Shown here piece by piece: positions 26,179 to 37,487 of a stretch of 64,000 nucleotides of DNA; position 1 is the first letter of the stretch, and each line of letters starts with the position of its first letter. The notes beneath the pieces were generated by a model. The model saw only the letters and a list, made by a program, of their open reading frames with translations. It ran no database searches and had not been told where the DNA came from. The stretch is taken from the NCBI RefSeq assembly GCF_009389715.1, contig NC_052406.1, forward strand, positions 1,674,001 through 1,738,000, in the 5' to 3' direction. The position numbers and the translations under genes were made by a program. This stretch comes from Phoenix dactylifera (taxonomy: Eukaryota > Streptophyta > Magnoliopsida > Arecales > Arecaceae).

Positions 26179-28070
26179 ATGTCTGCAGTGCAAGGGCCGC
26201 TTGAGATCATGTTTCGATTGCACGATGGTTCTGACGTTGGTTCAAGAAGTGTGCGCCTGTTACATGTGTTGCCACCCTCAAAGAAAGCATCCTTGCTCAG
26301 TGGCCTAAAGGTTGGCTTTTGATCATATGATCTATACCTTATAATTGAGTGTTTTTGGATTTATTTATTGGACTTATTTCGGTAAATACAAATATGGTCT
26401 GGAATCTTTCATATAATTGTTGGATCCTGTTATGGTATTGTTCTTGATATTTGTGCGAAGATTGTTGAGTTTTACTGTCATGTTTTTAATGCCAAGCATA
26501 CTTCCTTGCTGTATATTTGATATCCTATGTTTTCATAGAACAGTAAGTCTTTTTGTGATTGTGGTTTTATGTTTTGTAATTTCTGTGCTTAGGTTTGTCT
26601 GATGAACCTTATGGCAATTATTGGAGTACAGATGGTAGAAATTCTGCTTTCATCTTGTAAGTCGTGTCTTCTATTTCATTATGGTTCATCATTATTGATG
26701 AAGGCATGCTGAGAGATTCTGGACGAATGTGGTGAGGACCTTATCTCTTGTCCCAAGTCGTGAACAGATCCCCGCACTCACAGTAACCAGTATACTGATA
26801 TAAACTTGTGGTATACTGGATAGAATAAGCTTTAATAAAGATAAAAGTTGGAAGATATCAGTGAGGTTTTATCAGGGAAAATGTGGGTAACTTTGGCCAC
26901 ATGTAAACCTTTATTAGTCTTGAGCCACTTGGTACGGTTTCCAATTATCAAGGCATCCTTAATCTCCGACACTTCAACCTCAAGAAAACCTTAATGTGGG
27001 GTAATTTCTGTACATTATGAGAGTTTCATATTAAATATTATGAATATCTACCAAAATCAGTAATCCAATGTTATTTATTTGGTAAGTGTGTCTTCATATC
27101 ATACTTTGCTACAAAAACAGTTGTCATATTTGGATGTTCAAATCAGTATTTTGGATCTTCTTAATGTTGGTCTCTGGAGTGGTTGAAATTTGAGGTGACA
27201 ACTCTATGCATCAACAAACTGAATAGATAATTCAGAAGATAGTTAGTTCACAATAAAATGAATTTTATGTACAAAACCTATCCAGAACATAAATGATGCA
27301 TTTTTCACTCAACTATGACAGCATTAGAAAGAAATTTTTGATCAAAGATTTAGGAAAAGATTTAGTGATTCACATAGCTTGGAGCATCATGTGGCAGTAC
27401 TTCTCAGGTGTGATATATGTCTCCTATGTGATCACTAAATTGGAAAAGTTATATTTCAAAACTATTATAAGAATACTTTCATGTTCCAATGCATCATAAG
27501 TTCTCAGAAATTTGTTGATGGCAGGCATAATGGATATGTGACTTGTTGACGCTTGCTATGCACTTGTACTAGAATAAGAAATATTGTAATATAACCTGTT
27601 CTTCCCTTGACAGAAAGCATCTATTATCAATTATTTGATTGATATATGCTTGATATTTGAACTATAAGAAGAGGCATAAGGTTATTCAGTTTCAGGTTTA
27701 CAGAAAGAGCAGTAATGTGACATCTGTATTAGAATATCAAGTACTCGACATATATAAACTTTATGTTTTGTGTCTCTCTTTCTTTTGTATAATATGCAGC
27801 ATGTATGCTATCTAGTCATTTAATTGGTTTATTTCTTTGTTCCATGTCCTTTATGCTACTTTTTAGCACTGCTGACTCAGATCTCTTCCACAAAATGGTG
27901 TTTAACAACAGAGAAGGAGAATGGTACATAGACTGCAGACAATCTTCAGTTGTTTAGCGCAGGGAAAATATTAGAGAACAATTGAACTTTAGCGGAGTGC
28001 AGGAGCCCAATGTGTGATTTTTCTGAAGTTACAACTATGCATGTTGTTGTTTGCCCCCCCCTCTTCTGAA
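26179..28070 (+). pseudogene. Pseudogene of a membrane-anchored ubiquitin-fold (MUB) protein
   Basis: Exon 1 (26179-26310) begins MSAVQGPLEIMFRLHDGSDV, the start of the MUB ubiquitin fold. A one-base loss near 26250 shifts the frame, and the family text VATLKESILAQWPK resumes in another frame. Exon 2 starts at 27912 after an AG, completing the split Glu codon of WPK-E-KENG. It then reads LFSAGKILENN, TLAECRSPMCDFSEVTTMHV, with a TAG soon after KENG and a TGA where NNR expects CGA (Arg). MUB proteins are prenylated plasma-membrane proteins that dock E2 enzymes (family knowledge). The retained intron and leader-like upstream DNA mean this copy came from gene duplication, not reverse transcription. 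The C-terminal prenylation exon was not found. Confidence 0.85.
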
Positions 28071-28737
28071 AGATGGACTGGTTTGTATTATCAATACTTG
28101 ATAAATAGATTCCAGTATCTTGCTTCTCTTGCTCTAAATCCGGATTGTTTATTTTCATAGATTATCCATGTGCGGAGAGGGTATCGAGCAAACCAAAAAA
28201 GAATAAGTGCAGTTGTGTTGTCTTGTGATATGCTCTTTCAAGAAAAGCAGAAGGAAGGTCACCTGGTTGTGTTAATCAATTATCTTGTCCTGTTTCTTTG
28301 GTGCCTGACCCCAGACATCTATTTAGTCAGTATATTTATGATCACCGGCAAAGTAGTGCTGGAGCAAAAGTAAGCATTTGCATAAACAAAGATCTATATC
28401 GTGCCTCAGCAAAGCTGCTACAAATATTAGTTTTTTTCTTTCCCCTTATGGAATCAAGTCTAGTAATGATTCATATCGACTATCTCGTCTTGCACAACTG
28501 AACAAATATTATCAACCTGAACTCAAAGTCTATACTTTCAGAGGGCCTACTTATATACATTTTATGTCCCATCATCTAGAGCAACTGAACTTTAAGAAAA
28601 AGCCTTGTGGAAATCTGATCCCTGAAACAAAGTGCTAGACAAATAAGCCTGATGTTAAATTATGATTCATGAACACCAAACCGAGTCTTAAAATTATAAT
28701 GATTGATACAAAGGTTGGCTCTAGATTAAGTTGGACA
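28071..28737. other. Spacer, unrecognised
   Basis: Contains short open frames at 28170-28640 that match nothing I recognise. It may include decayed 3' sequence of the MUB copy. Confidence 0.35.
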
Positions 28738-28961
28738 TAGGGCTGCAAGAGAGTTTGGTTTGGGTCAGAATCTAGCTTGACCCAGACACAACCTGAATTG
28801 GCATCAAGATCCAGCTCATCAATCACCTAGGGTTTGAGCCAATTCAGGCAGACAGTTTCCAATTTCCAATTTGGGATCCATGCTTGACACATAGGTTTTA
28901 AGTTCAAGTGTGAATAAGTCTAAATTGCGTAGGCCAGCTATGGGTCTTAAGCTGCAACCCT
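28738..28961. mobile_element. Small element with inverted ends
   Basis: AGGGCTGCA near 28738 is mirrored by TGCAACCCT near 28953-28961. The inside has the GGGTCAG/TTGACCCAG style also seen in the 7201-7859 element. A short MITE-like relic is likely; target duplication not established. Confidence 0.4.
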
Positions 28962-29309
28962 GGCTGGAACGACCCAAGCCTGACTCATGAGGAAACTAGG
29001 CTTGGATTAAACTGAAGGGAAGGCTCATTTGAAATCTACAGCGGGAAGTTAAGAAACCTGTCCAAAGGATTGGGTATTATCTTGTCTTGTCTCGGAGATG
29101 GTTAAATTTTTACCTATTTATAGCCAGGTACTTAACAATATAGTCAATGATGGTTTGAGCTCCTAACAATCCTTACCTTTTCTGTTAATGACATTCCTAA
29201 TTTTAGAAAACTTATCCATCTATAAAAAGCCCAGATCCTGTAGTATTTCCATCCCACGCCTCCCTCTTGTACCATCCGTGTCTTCTAACTCAAAATTTTG
29301 GCCTTCTCA

Positions 29310-32300
29310 ATGGGTGGTAGAGCCATGGGTGTCCAATCCTCCTTCCTTTCTATTTTGCTCTTCTCCAGCTTCTCTTTGGGTCTAGGGGACATGGTGACTG
29401 TGACCGTGAAGGCAGTGACCACAATTGCCCAAACAGATGACAACTTCATCTGTGCAACCATCGACTGGTGGCCCAAGGAGAAGTGCAACTATAACATGTG
29501 CCCTTGGTACAATTCCTCCATCATTAACTTGGTACGTGTGTCCTCTACTTATCTTGGCCATCCAAGTTTGTCTTTTTCCATGCATGGCATTGCTATGATT
29601 TTGATGGATTAGTCTTATGTCTTATATTCTTGTTTTTGCACATGCTAGCATGCATTGTCCGTGCCACTTGGCCATGATTTTGTCATTGTGTTTATCTATG
29701 GCTTTATGTTCTTAGCACACATGGTTATGTGCATGCATGAGTTTTCTTGCTAATGCAGCATGGCCAATGTTTCGTGAACATAGATTTTAATGTGCTAACA
29801 TGTGCAATACTATATGTATGTCCTAACAAATGCATGCACCCGTCATGCATGCAAAGATCTAGGGCATTAAGATTAATGATAAAAAAAGGAAGAACAACTG
29901 TAAAAACATAGTCCTTGGTGTTGTATTTTTGGGCATTCTTTGCAATGAGATCACAGGGACATATAGAAGGATGCCTTAAATATAATTTAAAATTAGCAAT
30001 TAGGAGTATTATATAGAAATTACAATGGGTCCATGCTTGCATATCATGTTTATGTACTGTAACATTAAGCTGAACTTTGGCTCTATTATCTTGCAGGACT
30101 TGAACAACACTATTCTTTTTAATGCCATTAAAGGTAAATTGTTTCATAGGTGGTGTTTTTCAGACATTTTTCAGACAATTATATTACAGAGCAATTTTCT
30201 TTGATCTTCACGCCCCCCCTCCAAGAAAAAAAAAAAGGAATTTATGGTTTGTGTTGCAGCTTTCAAGTCTCTGAGGGTTAGGCTTGGAGGGTCACTGCAA
30301 GACCACGTGGTGTATAAAATAGGAAGAAAACCTGCCCAGTGTGAAGACTTCAAGCTTGATCAAAATGGGCTCTTTGGCTTCTCTAGGGGCTGCCTCAGCA
30401 AGTCTAGATGGGATGAACTCAATGCATTTTTAAATAAAACTGGGTATTGAATTTTAAGTATATTTGAAATTTAACGACAAATCTTTGCACTTAAGAAAGA
30501 TCTCCACTAGTACAATTCCAATTTTTGTGATGTCAATAAACAACATCCATTGATATGTTTTCATGAATTTTTCTGGAACAATCACTATCCCGAAACTTTG
30601 CTGAAATCTTGTTGTTGATTATTTGATGGCTGCAGAGCTATAATAACGTTCGGACTGAATGCACTTGCTGGGAGGAGAAAAGCCCCAGAGGGTAACCTCT
30701 ACATTGGCGACTGGGACAGTGCTAACGCTCGGAAACTCATCAGATACTCTGTCTTGAAGAATTATAAGATTGAATCTTGGGAATTTGGTACTCAACGACA
30801 TGATGAAAATTATTGATTCCCTAATTGTTCCAGATATTGATTCCTGCTTCAATTCTTGATAGGAAATGAGCTCTCTGGGCAAGGGGTCGGTGCAAGTGTG
30901 GATCCTAAGCAGTATGGCAAGGATTTGATTGCCCTGAAAAAACTGATCGGTGATTTATACAAGAATTCCAGTACTGAACCGAAGCTATTGGGCCCTGGTG
31001 GTTTTTTTGAAGCACAATGGTTCGCTGACATGCTTCAGACATCAGGACCTGGTGTTGTAAATGGTGTTACTCATCATATCTACAACCTTGGTGCAGGTCG
31101 GTTAGATTAAATGTCTTTGATTAAACTTGGATTTGTCTTCATGAATGCATTCAAGGGCAATTCAGTCACTTCTGAATTTTACAAGAAAAATAGATTAGGA
31201 GAATATAACTTTTCTCGGATTTCCTGTGTTCAGGTGTTGATAAAGAGCTAATCTATAGGATTCAAGACCCCTATTATTTGTATCAGATAGCGCAGATATA
31301 TAATGATATTCTGGCCGTTATCAAGGATTTTGGCCCATGGAGTTCTGCTTGGATTGGTGAAGCAGGCGGCGCCTACAACAGTGGAGGCAAAGATGTGTCG
31401 AATACCTTTGCAAATAGTTTCTGGTGAGGCAATTTGATCGCCTTCAATTGTCTAATACTTAGCCTTATAACAAACTCATGACAATGGCTTGTTTGGTTTA
31501 ACTGTTTTTTACATGCATCTTCTCTTCTTCTATATAAAATACATTATTTTAATTCATATTTCTAGTCTACAGCATATTCCACACTTTCCAACAGCTCTTG
31601 CATTCTCCAAATCAAGCCCTTTTCTACTAAAATAATAATTAAGATGCTGGATCTCCCATTTTCTTGTTGCCTTCGTAGAAAGTTCTCTGTTCCTTGTACT
31701 AATTCATAATTTGTAGGTATATTGATGCTAATTCAGTTCTTTGTCCTTTATTTCTACTATAAATTTAAACCTGTTCTGTGGCTTTTTGTTAAACCTATCC
31801 AGAAAAAAATTCTGATGAGAAACTAACAGATGGAGTTTGGCTTGATCAGGTATTTAGATCAGCTTGGTATGGTAAGCACATTTAAGCACAAGGTCTTCTG
31901 CCGGCAAGCCTTGATTGGAGGAAACTATGCTCTCCTTAACACCACCACATTCATCCCCAACCCAGACTTCTATAGGTTAGATTCAATAAGTTGGAGTCAA
32001 GTTATCAATACAAATTCTGCTCAAATGTCTAACGGCTGACGAGTTTTATCTCCCCTTCACCTTTTTCTTCCTTCCTTTGATCAGTGCTCTGTTGTGGCAT
32101 CGATTAATGGGACCTGGTGTTCTTCATGCCACTCACCAGAGCTCACCATTCCTTCGAGCCTATGCTCATTGCTCCAAACAAAAGGTAAGACTAAAAATTC
32201 GGTCCATTTCATCTACTTCTGTTTCCTATGTCTCCCTATATTGCTCATGTCTTCAATTTTCTTTGACAGCCTGGGGTTACTTTATTGCTGATCAACCTAT

Positions 32301-32611
32301 CAAACTCAACATCCTTCGATGTCACAGTTTCCAGTGACCTGAACCTGTATCCACCTCTACTGACTGAATCTTTAGCGTCGGTAACAGAGAAGGGACAGAG
32401 GGAAGAGTACCATCTGACTCCTCAAGGTGGGAACATCCAAAGTAGAGTTCTGCTTCTTAATGGGCAACCCTTGAAACCTACAAGTGATGGGCAGATCCCT
32501 GAAATGTCCCCATTCATTGCTGATACTGCTGCCCCTCTACACGTTGCTCCTTACTCGATTGTCTTTGTCAGATTCAAGGACTTCAAAGCTCCAGCTTGTG
32601 GCAATCATTGA
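29310..32611 (+). CDS. Heparanase-like protein, glycoside hydrolase family 79
   Basis: Nine exons join in frame: 29310-29531, 30097-30133, 30260-30443, 30636-30787, 30863-31096, 31234-31423, 31850-31975, 32085-32184 and 32270-32611, giving 528 aa. GH79 enzymes cut beta-glucuronide bonds; the plant members act on glucuronic acid of arabinogalactan-type wall glycans (family knowledge, substrate here inferred). Seen: a secretory signal at about 1-26, an N-terminal block ICATIDWWPKEKCNYN, acid/base Glu201 in WEFGNELSG, nucleophile Glu319 in WIGEAGGAYNSG, then DQLGM, CRQALIGGNYALLNTTTF and the C-terminal beta-sandwich ending CGNH. Both catalytic acids are present and no stop or frame break was found. 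The ATG at 29310 opens the signal peptide; a second in-frame ATG at 29325 is also possible. Confidence 0.94.
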
Positions 32612-33079
32612 TAAGCCTCCTACTAAACATTTCAGAGTTGAATGCGTTGAAGAAATTTGCGCTTTACCATTCTTTGCTGTCTTTATTCTTTCACATTTGC
32701 ATGTTGGACAAGCAGTGCAGCATTCAGTAATATAAGAGGATTTCAGCCAAAAAGTACTTTGAATTTTCAAAGCTCTCTCTCTCTCTCTCTCAGAGAGAGA
32801 CCGACATTCCAGCACCCTTACAATATGATCAAGTGATTGATTCTTATTTATTTATTTATTTCATCTCTCAAGCTATAATATCTAAGCAAGTAGAATTTTT
32901 CCTTTTTCTTGGTGGCTTGAAATTTTTCCTCTTTCATCTTTCTAGCAACTAAAACCAGCCAGAGATTGTGAGCAAGCAGGACTCCTTTTGAAATTCAACT
33001 TACAGTTGAAGCTCATTAGTAATAAGAAAAATAAATACATGTATCTACTTTGAGAGAATTCACTGCACAAAAGCTCCAT

Positions 33080-33477
33080 GGGATTTGGTATGAATGTTTC
33101 TATGTCAAGGAGACCATATAATTGCCACCAATCAGAATCTGCCTGCAATAAACTTTTGTATTGTACTTTAATGCCATTCCGAGTTGATCAAAGTACCTGA
33201 AACATGTTATTAAAGTCTCAGTCAGCAATCAAATTAATGAATACAAGGGAGGGGGAGCTACAGAATGTTGACTCGCAAACAACGAATATAGAAAAGGTAA
33301 ATATGATAACCAGAAACTGTTTATAAATGTGATGGATATAATAAGATGGCTGATATTGTTGGTGAAACCACCAGCTTCACCAACCCAAGCAGAACCCATG
33401 GTCAATGTCTTTGTATGGTAAGTTGAACAGCTCTGTTATTGGATTTATTATCTTGCTTATAAGATGGTTATCTTTGC
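33080..33477 (-). pseudogene. Inverted relic of a second heparanase-like (GH79) gene
   Basis: On the minus strand an AG acceptor is followed by pseudo-exon 33477-33311. It reads KDNHLISKIINP, then, after a frame break, TIQRH, a TGA, PW, a second break, SAWVGEAGG (the nucleophile site), and ends INSFW before GTTATC, exactly where the intact gene has its donor. A second pseudo-exon follows the acceptor TTTCAG at 33196 and reads YFDQLGMALKYNTKVYCRQI, LIGGNY, then shifts frame to FIPNP. These match exons 6 and 7 of the intact neighbour. Several stops and shifts make it dead. It faces the intact gene tail to tail, about 0.5 kb away. Confidence 0.85.
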
Positions 33478-33564
33478 CTGAAAGTTAAGTTGACATAATT
33501 TATCTGTCATTTACTAGCATGAAGTTAATAGCATGCATATGACAATAAAAGAGGACACATTATG

Positions 33565-34000
33565 TTGGTAGAAGAAGGCTTCTGAAAACAAATGTTCCTA
33601 TGGCCGAGCTTGCAGCTGCCTTTGAAGGGTTAGTCCATGCTGCCCTACAGCTTCATGCTACATGTATCTAGTTGGAGGGCGACTCGTAGACGGTCGTATA
33701 CTGGGTCGGCAAACTGCTTCAACCTTATTGGATGTTTGCCAACTGCTTCTCAACATTTGGTTCATGGCTCAGGGGCTGACTTCTTTTAAGGCATCCAAAG
33801 AGGGAAACTGACCTGTAGACTTGGCGGCTTCACATGTGGCTTACCACTCTTCTGCTTTCTCATGACAACTACTGGTGACTGTACTCAAGAGCTTAGAGAT
33901 ATACTGTATTTCGATGTTGCTGGATGTGTTTATACTCGTCATGTATTAGTTGTAAGCCATCTGCCTCACAAAACAAACAAATAAACGAAAAAAAAAAAAA
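33565..34000 (+). mobile_element. 5'-truncated LINE tail (RNase H end plus poly-A)
   Basis: Translation from about 33600 gives AELAAAFEGLVHAA, then IWLEGDS, a stop, and HVAYHSSAF, the RNase H domain of plant LINEs. After a frame change comes LRDILYFDVAGCVYTRHV. A poly-A tract ends it at 33988-34000. There are multiple stops. The LINE orientation is plus. Confidence 0.7.
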
Positions 34001-35028
34001 GAATGTTTGACGACACATTTTGAGAATTTAGAATTGCCAACTCATCCACATGTAATATGTTGTCATTGAGTTCATTTTGACTAGATAATTACCAATAGTT
34101 ATAATTGAAAAAGAAAACTGTTGATCTTATTTTTATATATTAAGGGAAAGATCAAGTTCTTGTGAAAATAATACTATTGTGTTCTATGATTATCGGGAGA
34201 GGATCGATAAAGGGTTGGTCAAAGTCCAATAGAGATACAGAGAAGAATTTGCTTTTTTTTTTAATATGTTGGTATACTTTTGCTGGAATCTCTTTTGGTT
34301 CTTGGTTACTTTGCTTTATTCTATCCTGGAAATCAAGCAGTTCTTCAGTGGGGAAAGAGACCTGCGATACTTCATATGGTAACTGTTATACAAATATTGT
34401 GTTTTATGTGAAGCAGAAGAATTTTTTTCAGCTGAGACCTCAAGGTCTTCAGTGTAACTTGGAGAGGCACAAACAGTTATCTTCAAAGTCCATTATTCAG
34501 CATGCTCTCAAATAGGCATATAAGGTCCAAGGGATACCTCAGTTTTATGAATGCTCTTACCTACATAATCAGTAGTGCTCATCGGTGGATTAAGAAAGTT
34601 CTTTATGGCCTGTAAGAATTTCAGTAAAAGCTTTTTGGATTTTGTTGTTATCAGAAGATGGCTGGGTACTTACTGAGGAATGAAGATAAATTCAGGGAAG
34701 TGGAGGATTTAGCCAGCCCTCCTAAAGCACCATTGTCTGATTGGTGGGCTATAAACATGTTGTACTGAAGGTTCAGATGATTTATTCAGCATTTATTCTG
34801 GGGAGATGCAATCGGTGTTGCTAACTTTTTGGACTTTCAGGGAAAAAACATCATCTGTAGTAGTGTCAAGAAAAGAAGGGGACACTTGAAAGGTTTTGTG
34901 AAGAATGACCAAGCAAGTGCTCTAGAAAGTCGGTCATATTTACAAATTTTTGTAAATTTTCTGGTCAATGATACACATGATCCCATGCCTGGCAGAAGTG
35001 TGTATGTACAAAGGATAGATACTTTTTA
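34001..35028. other. Spacer, possibly more decayed retroelement
   Basis: Frames at 34162-34515 and 34829-35056 are open but match no family I can name. The wording near 34770-34830 (QHLFWGDA) faintly recalls LINE sequence. No firm call. Confidence 0.35.
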
Positions 35029-35215
35029 TGTAACAACTAAGGTCTCACTCAAATGACTCGTTGAAAATTATTATTTTGGTTTCTTGTATAAGTATCCAAG
35101 ATTTATCCAGCACATAGCTAATATGGGACTAATCATATGTCTATACAAGTCTTCATATATTCCTATTTAAGCTCTAATATCCTTGCTAGGGTAAGGATCC
35201 TAATCCATTTAAATT
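35029..35215 (-). mobile_element. Second copy of the TRIM-like element, partial
   Basis: On the minus strand 35147-35029 forms an LTR of about 119 bp starting TGTATAGACATATG, passing through GCTGGATAAATCTTGGATAC and TGAGACCTTAG, and ending TTGTTACA. It aligns along its length with the LTR at 10009-10143. Upstream of it (35215-35148) lies sequence related to the interior just before the right LTR at 10310. So part of the interior and one LTR survive. Confidence 0.6.
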
Positions 35216-37487
35216 CAACCATAAGTGAATTCAAAAGCTAGCATAGAGGTACGAAGCATTCAAGCGTCTTGAAGAATTTGAGATAGTAAGCATGAACTCA
35301 AAAACAGTCTAGAATTGTATAGTCGGTATCATACCATTTCAATATAGAACCAAGTACTGGGATGTTGAAACCACCCTTGCCGGTCATAATTCAAAAGAGA
35401 AATTTAAGAAATAAACAAAAGTTTAAGTTTTGATGTGAAAGTAAAGAATTTCTTCTATAAGGTAATCAACAAAAACTATTGGATTAATATGACCAGCATA
35501 TTCTAGAATTATTTGGTAAGTGAACCAAATAGGGGTTTTTTATTAAGTTTCTCTTTATTTTTTAATTAAAAATGAAAATAAAGGATTATATGTCACATAA
35601 AGAAGAGTATACCAAACAAGAGAGTGAGATGCACCAATCAGACTATTTTATATGAGACTATAGACGTAAAAGTACTTTAAACAAGTGCATTACATAAATG
35701 ACATTTAGATAAAATTTATCACTCAAGACTACCTTAGATTTGCATGATAGATGATTGTTATCTCATATGATTGAATAATAATCATGTTTACAGTAAATAG
35801 CATCAAACAATTAGCGATGGATCAAATTAATGCTTTTCTGAATTCGATTTGGCATATTAAATTTAGGTTTGATTGGCTAGGAGGCATCATACTTCTACCT
35901 TCCCAAATTGCACCACCAGAGTTAGAACATCTCTCTTACTGCAATAGCCAATGTATTGTTTCTTTTTTCAAAACTGCAATAGTATACTTACAAATTTGAA
36001 AGCAATCTAAACTTCATGTAGGAGAAAGGATGAACAAAAGAAAGAATTTCCAAATGAAAAATTAAAACCATCCATACTTTCCCACATGCAGTGTAGCATT
36101 GTTCGCGCCCAATACTAGTTCATTATAATGCAGTAGTGCCATATAGTCACTTCAGTTTTTTTCTTATATACGCATTTGTTTATTTTTATTATAATTTGAA
36201 CTTCTTGAAGCCATCTGTGTGTGAAGCTTTTGAAGATTTCCACTGTTCTTCCTCCATGAGCTGACCGTCCTCTAATTATAACGAGAAAAATGAATCACCC
36301 ATCAATATCATTGCTTCATTTTCTTTAGACTTCTCTTTGTCCAATCTGTTCTAATCAGTTTCCTCTTGCCCTTCATGGTCACTGACTTCTTCTTCAGGTT
36401 CTCTACTTCATAGCATCTTTGATCACATCCATCATCTTCGCAAACAAAGAACATGCATCGTACACACCAAGATCTTATTGTATATGCTAATGGCAGTCAA
36501 AGTGCCACTAAAAGCGAAACCGGCAAAGAAAGGGAGGAGAAAATGTTACAAAATGGACCAACCCAGTGCAAGTGGTGGGCATTTTCAGATAGTATCAAGA
36601 ATCTAATTCCCTGTGAGTCCTCATCCTAAAAGCCTCAACAAGATCAAACCTTGGAACTTTATTCAGATAAAGCTTCCTTGGTTTGAGGGGAGTTCAAACT
36701 CTTAAACGAGATAGCATTGGATCCATCAATGCAGGGGAGAGAAAAAAAATAGAAGTATATATATTCACATCTGAAAACCAGTGAAATCAAGCACTTCCAT
36801 TTTATACCCGATGTAGCAGAAGATCAATATTGATCAGCTTCCTGCAGTCACATTTTTGTTAAGGGTGATATTTTTCTCTGTACTTTTCAATGGTTTCCCG
36901 TCAATCATAATCCTAAATAAAGGGATATAAAGGTTCCTTTCTGAATGAAACTCTTTCACCAAACAATGAAAGAAATGCCTGGCATTTTTTTTTATATATT
37001 CCACAGACAACAAACCTCTCTGTTTTTTTGGAGACAGGGTTGTAGCAAGGGAGCAAAAAATAAGCAAGAAGAATTGAACACCAACAACCATATTCTCCCT
37101 AAGCTTTTCACAATGTTCTTTACAAGCAAAAGATGAGAAAAGTGAAAGGAGCATACTTCTCAGCCTTAAAGCTATCTTTTTTTAGCCAAGGCAAAAGCCA
37201 ACAGCATAAAGACAGGAGCTGAAACCTAGCCCAATGGAGAAGAGGGATCCCTTCCTTCATCCACCAGCTTTACAATACATATCAGCACTTGCATAGCAAG
37301 AATACCTCACCTTGCTTGTTCCCCCCCCTTGTTCCCTGTTCATCAACAGTTAAAGAAACAAATAAACTACCGATGCTGACTTTGCTTCCAAGCTTGGCCT
37401 TCAATAAAGTCCCACAGATCTCTTCCTCCTGCGCCAATCCATCAAACTCCTGAGGGCTCCAAACATAAACTGCATTAGATCACCAGA
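35216..37487. other. Intergenic DNA upstream of the remorin gene
   Basis: AT-rich. A short open frame near 36452-36630 on the plus strand and one at 36834-37154 on the minus strand have no supporting partner exons. The last part should carry the remorin promoter. Confidence 0.4.

Noticed and set aside
28170-28640. Three overlapping plus-strand frames of 67-86 codons
   Set aside because: Some text looked coding-like but frames overlap without splice logic and I could not tie them to any family or to the MUB copy.
36834-37154. Minus-strand 106-codon frame with a signal-peptide-like start ending ATTLSPK
   Set aside because: It recalls the start of some LRR receptor kinases, but no LRR or kinase exon follows on that strand and the rest of the frame has no family features.
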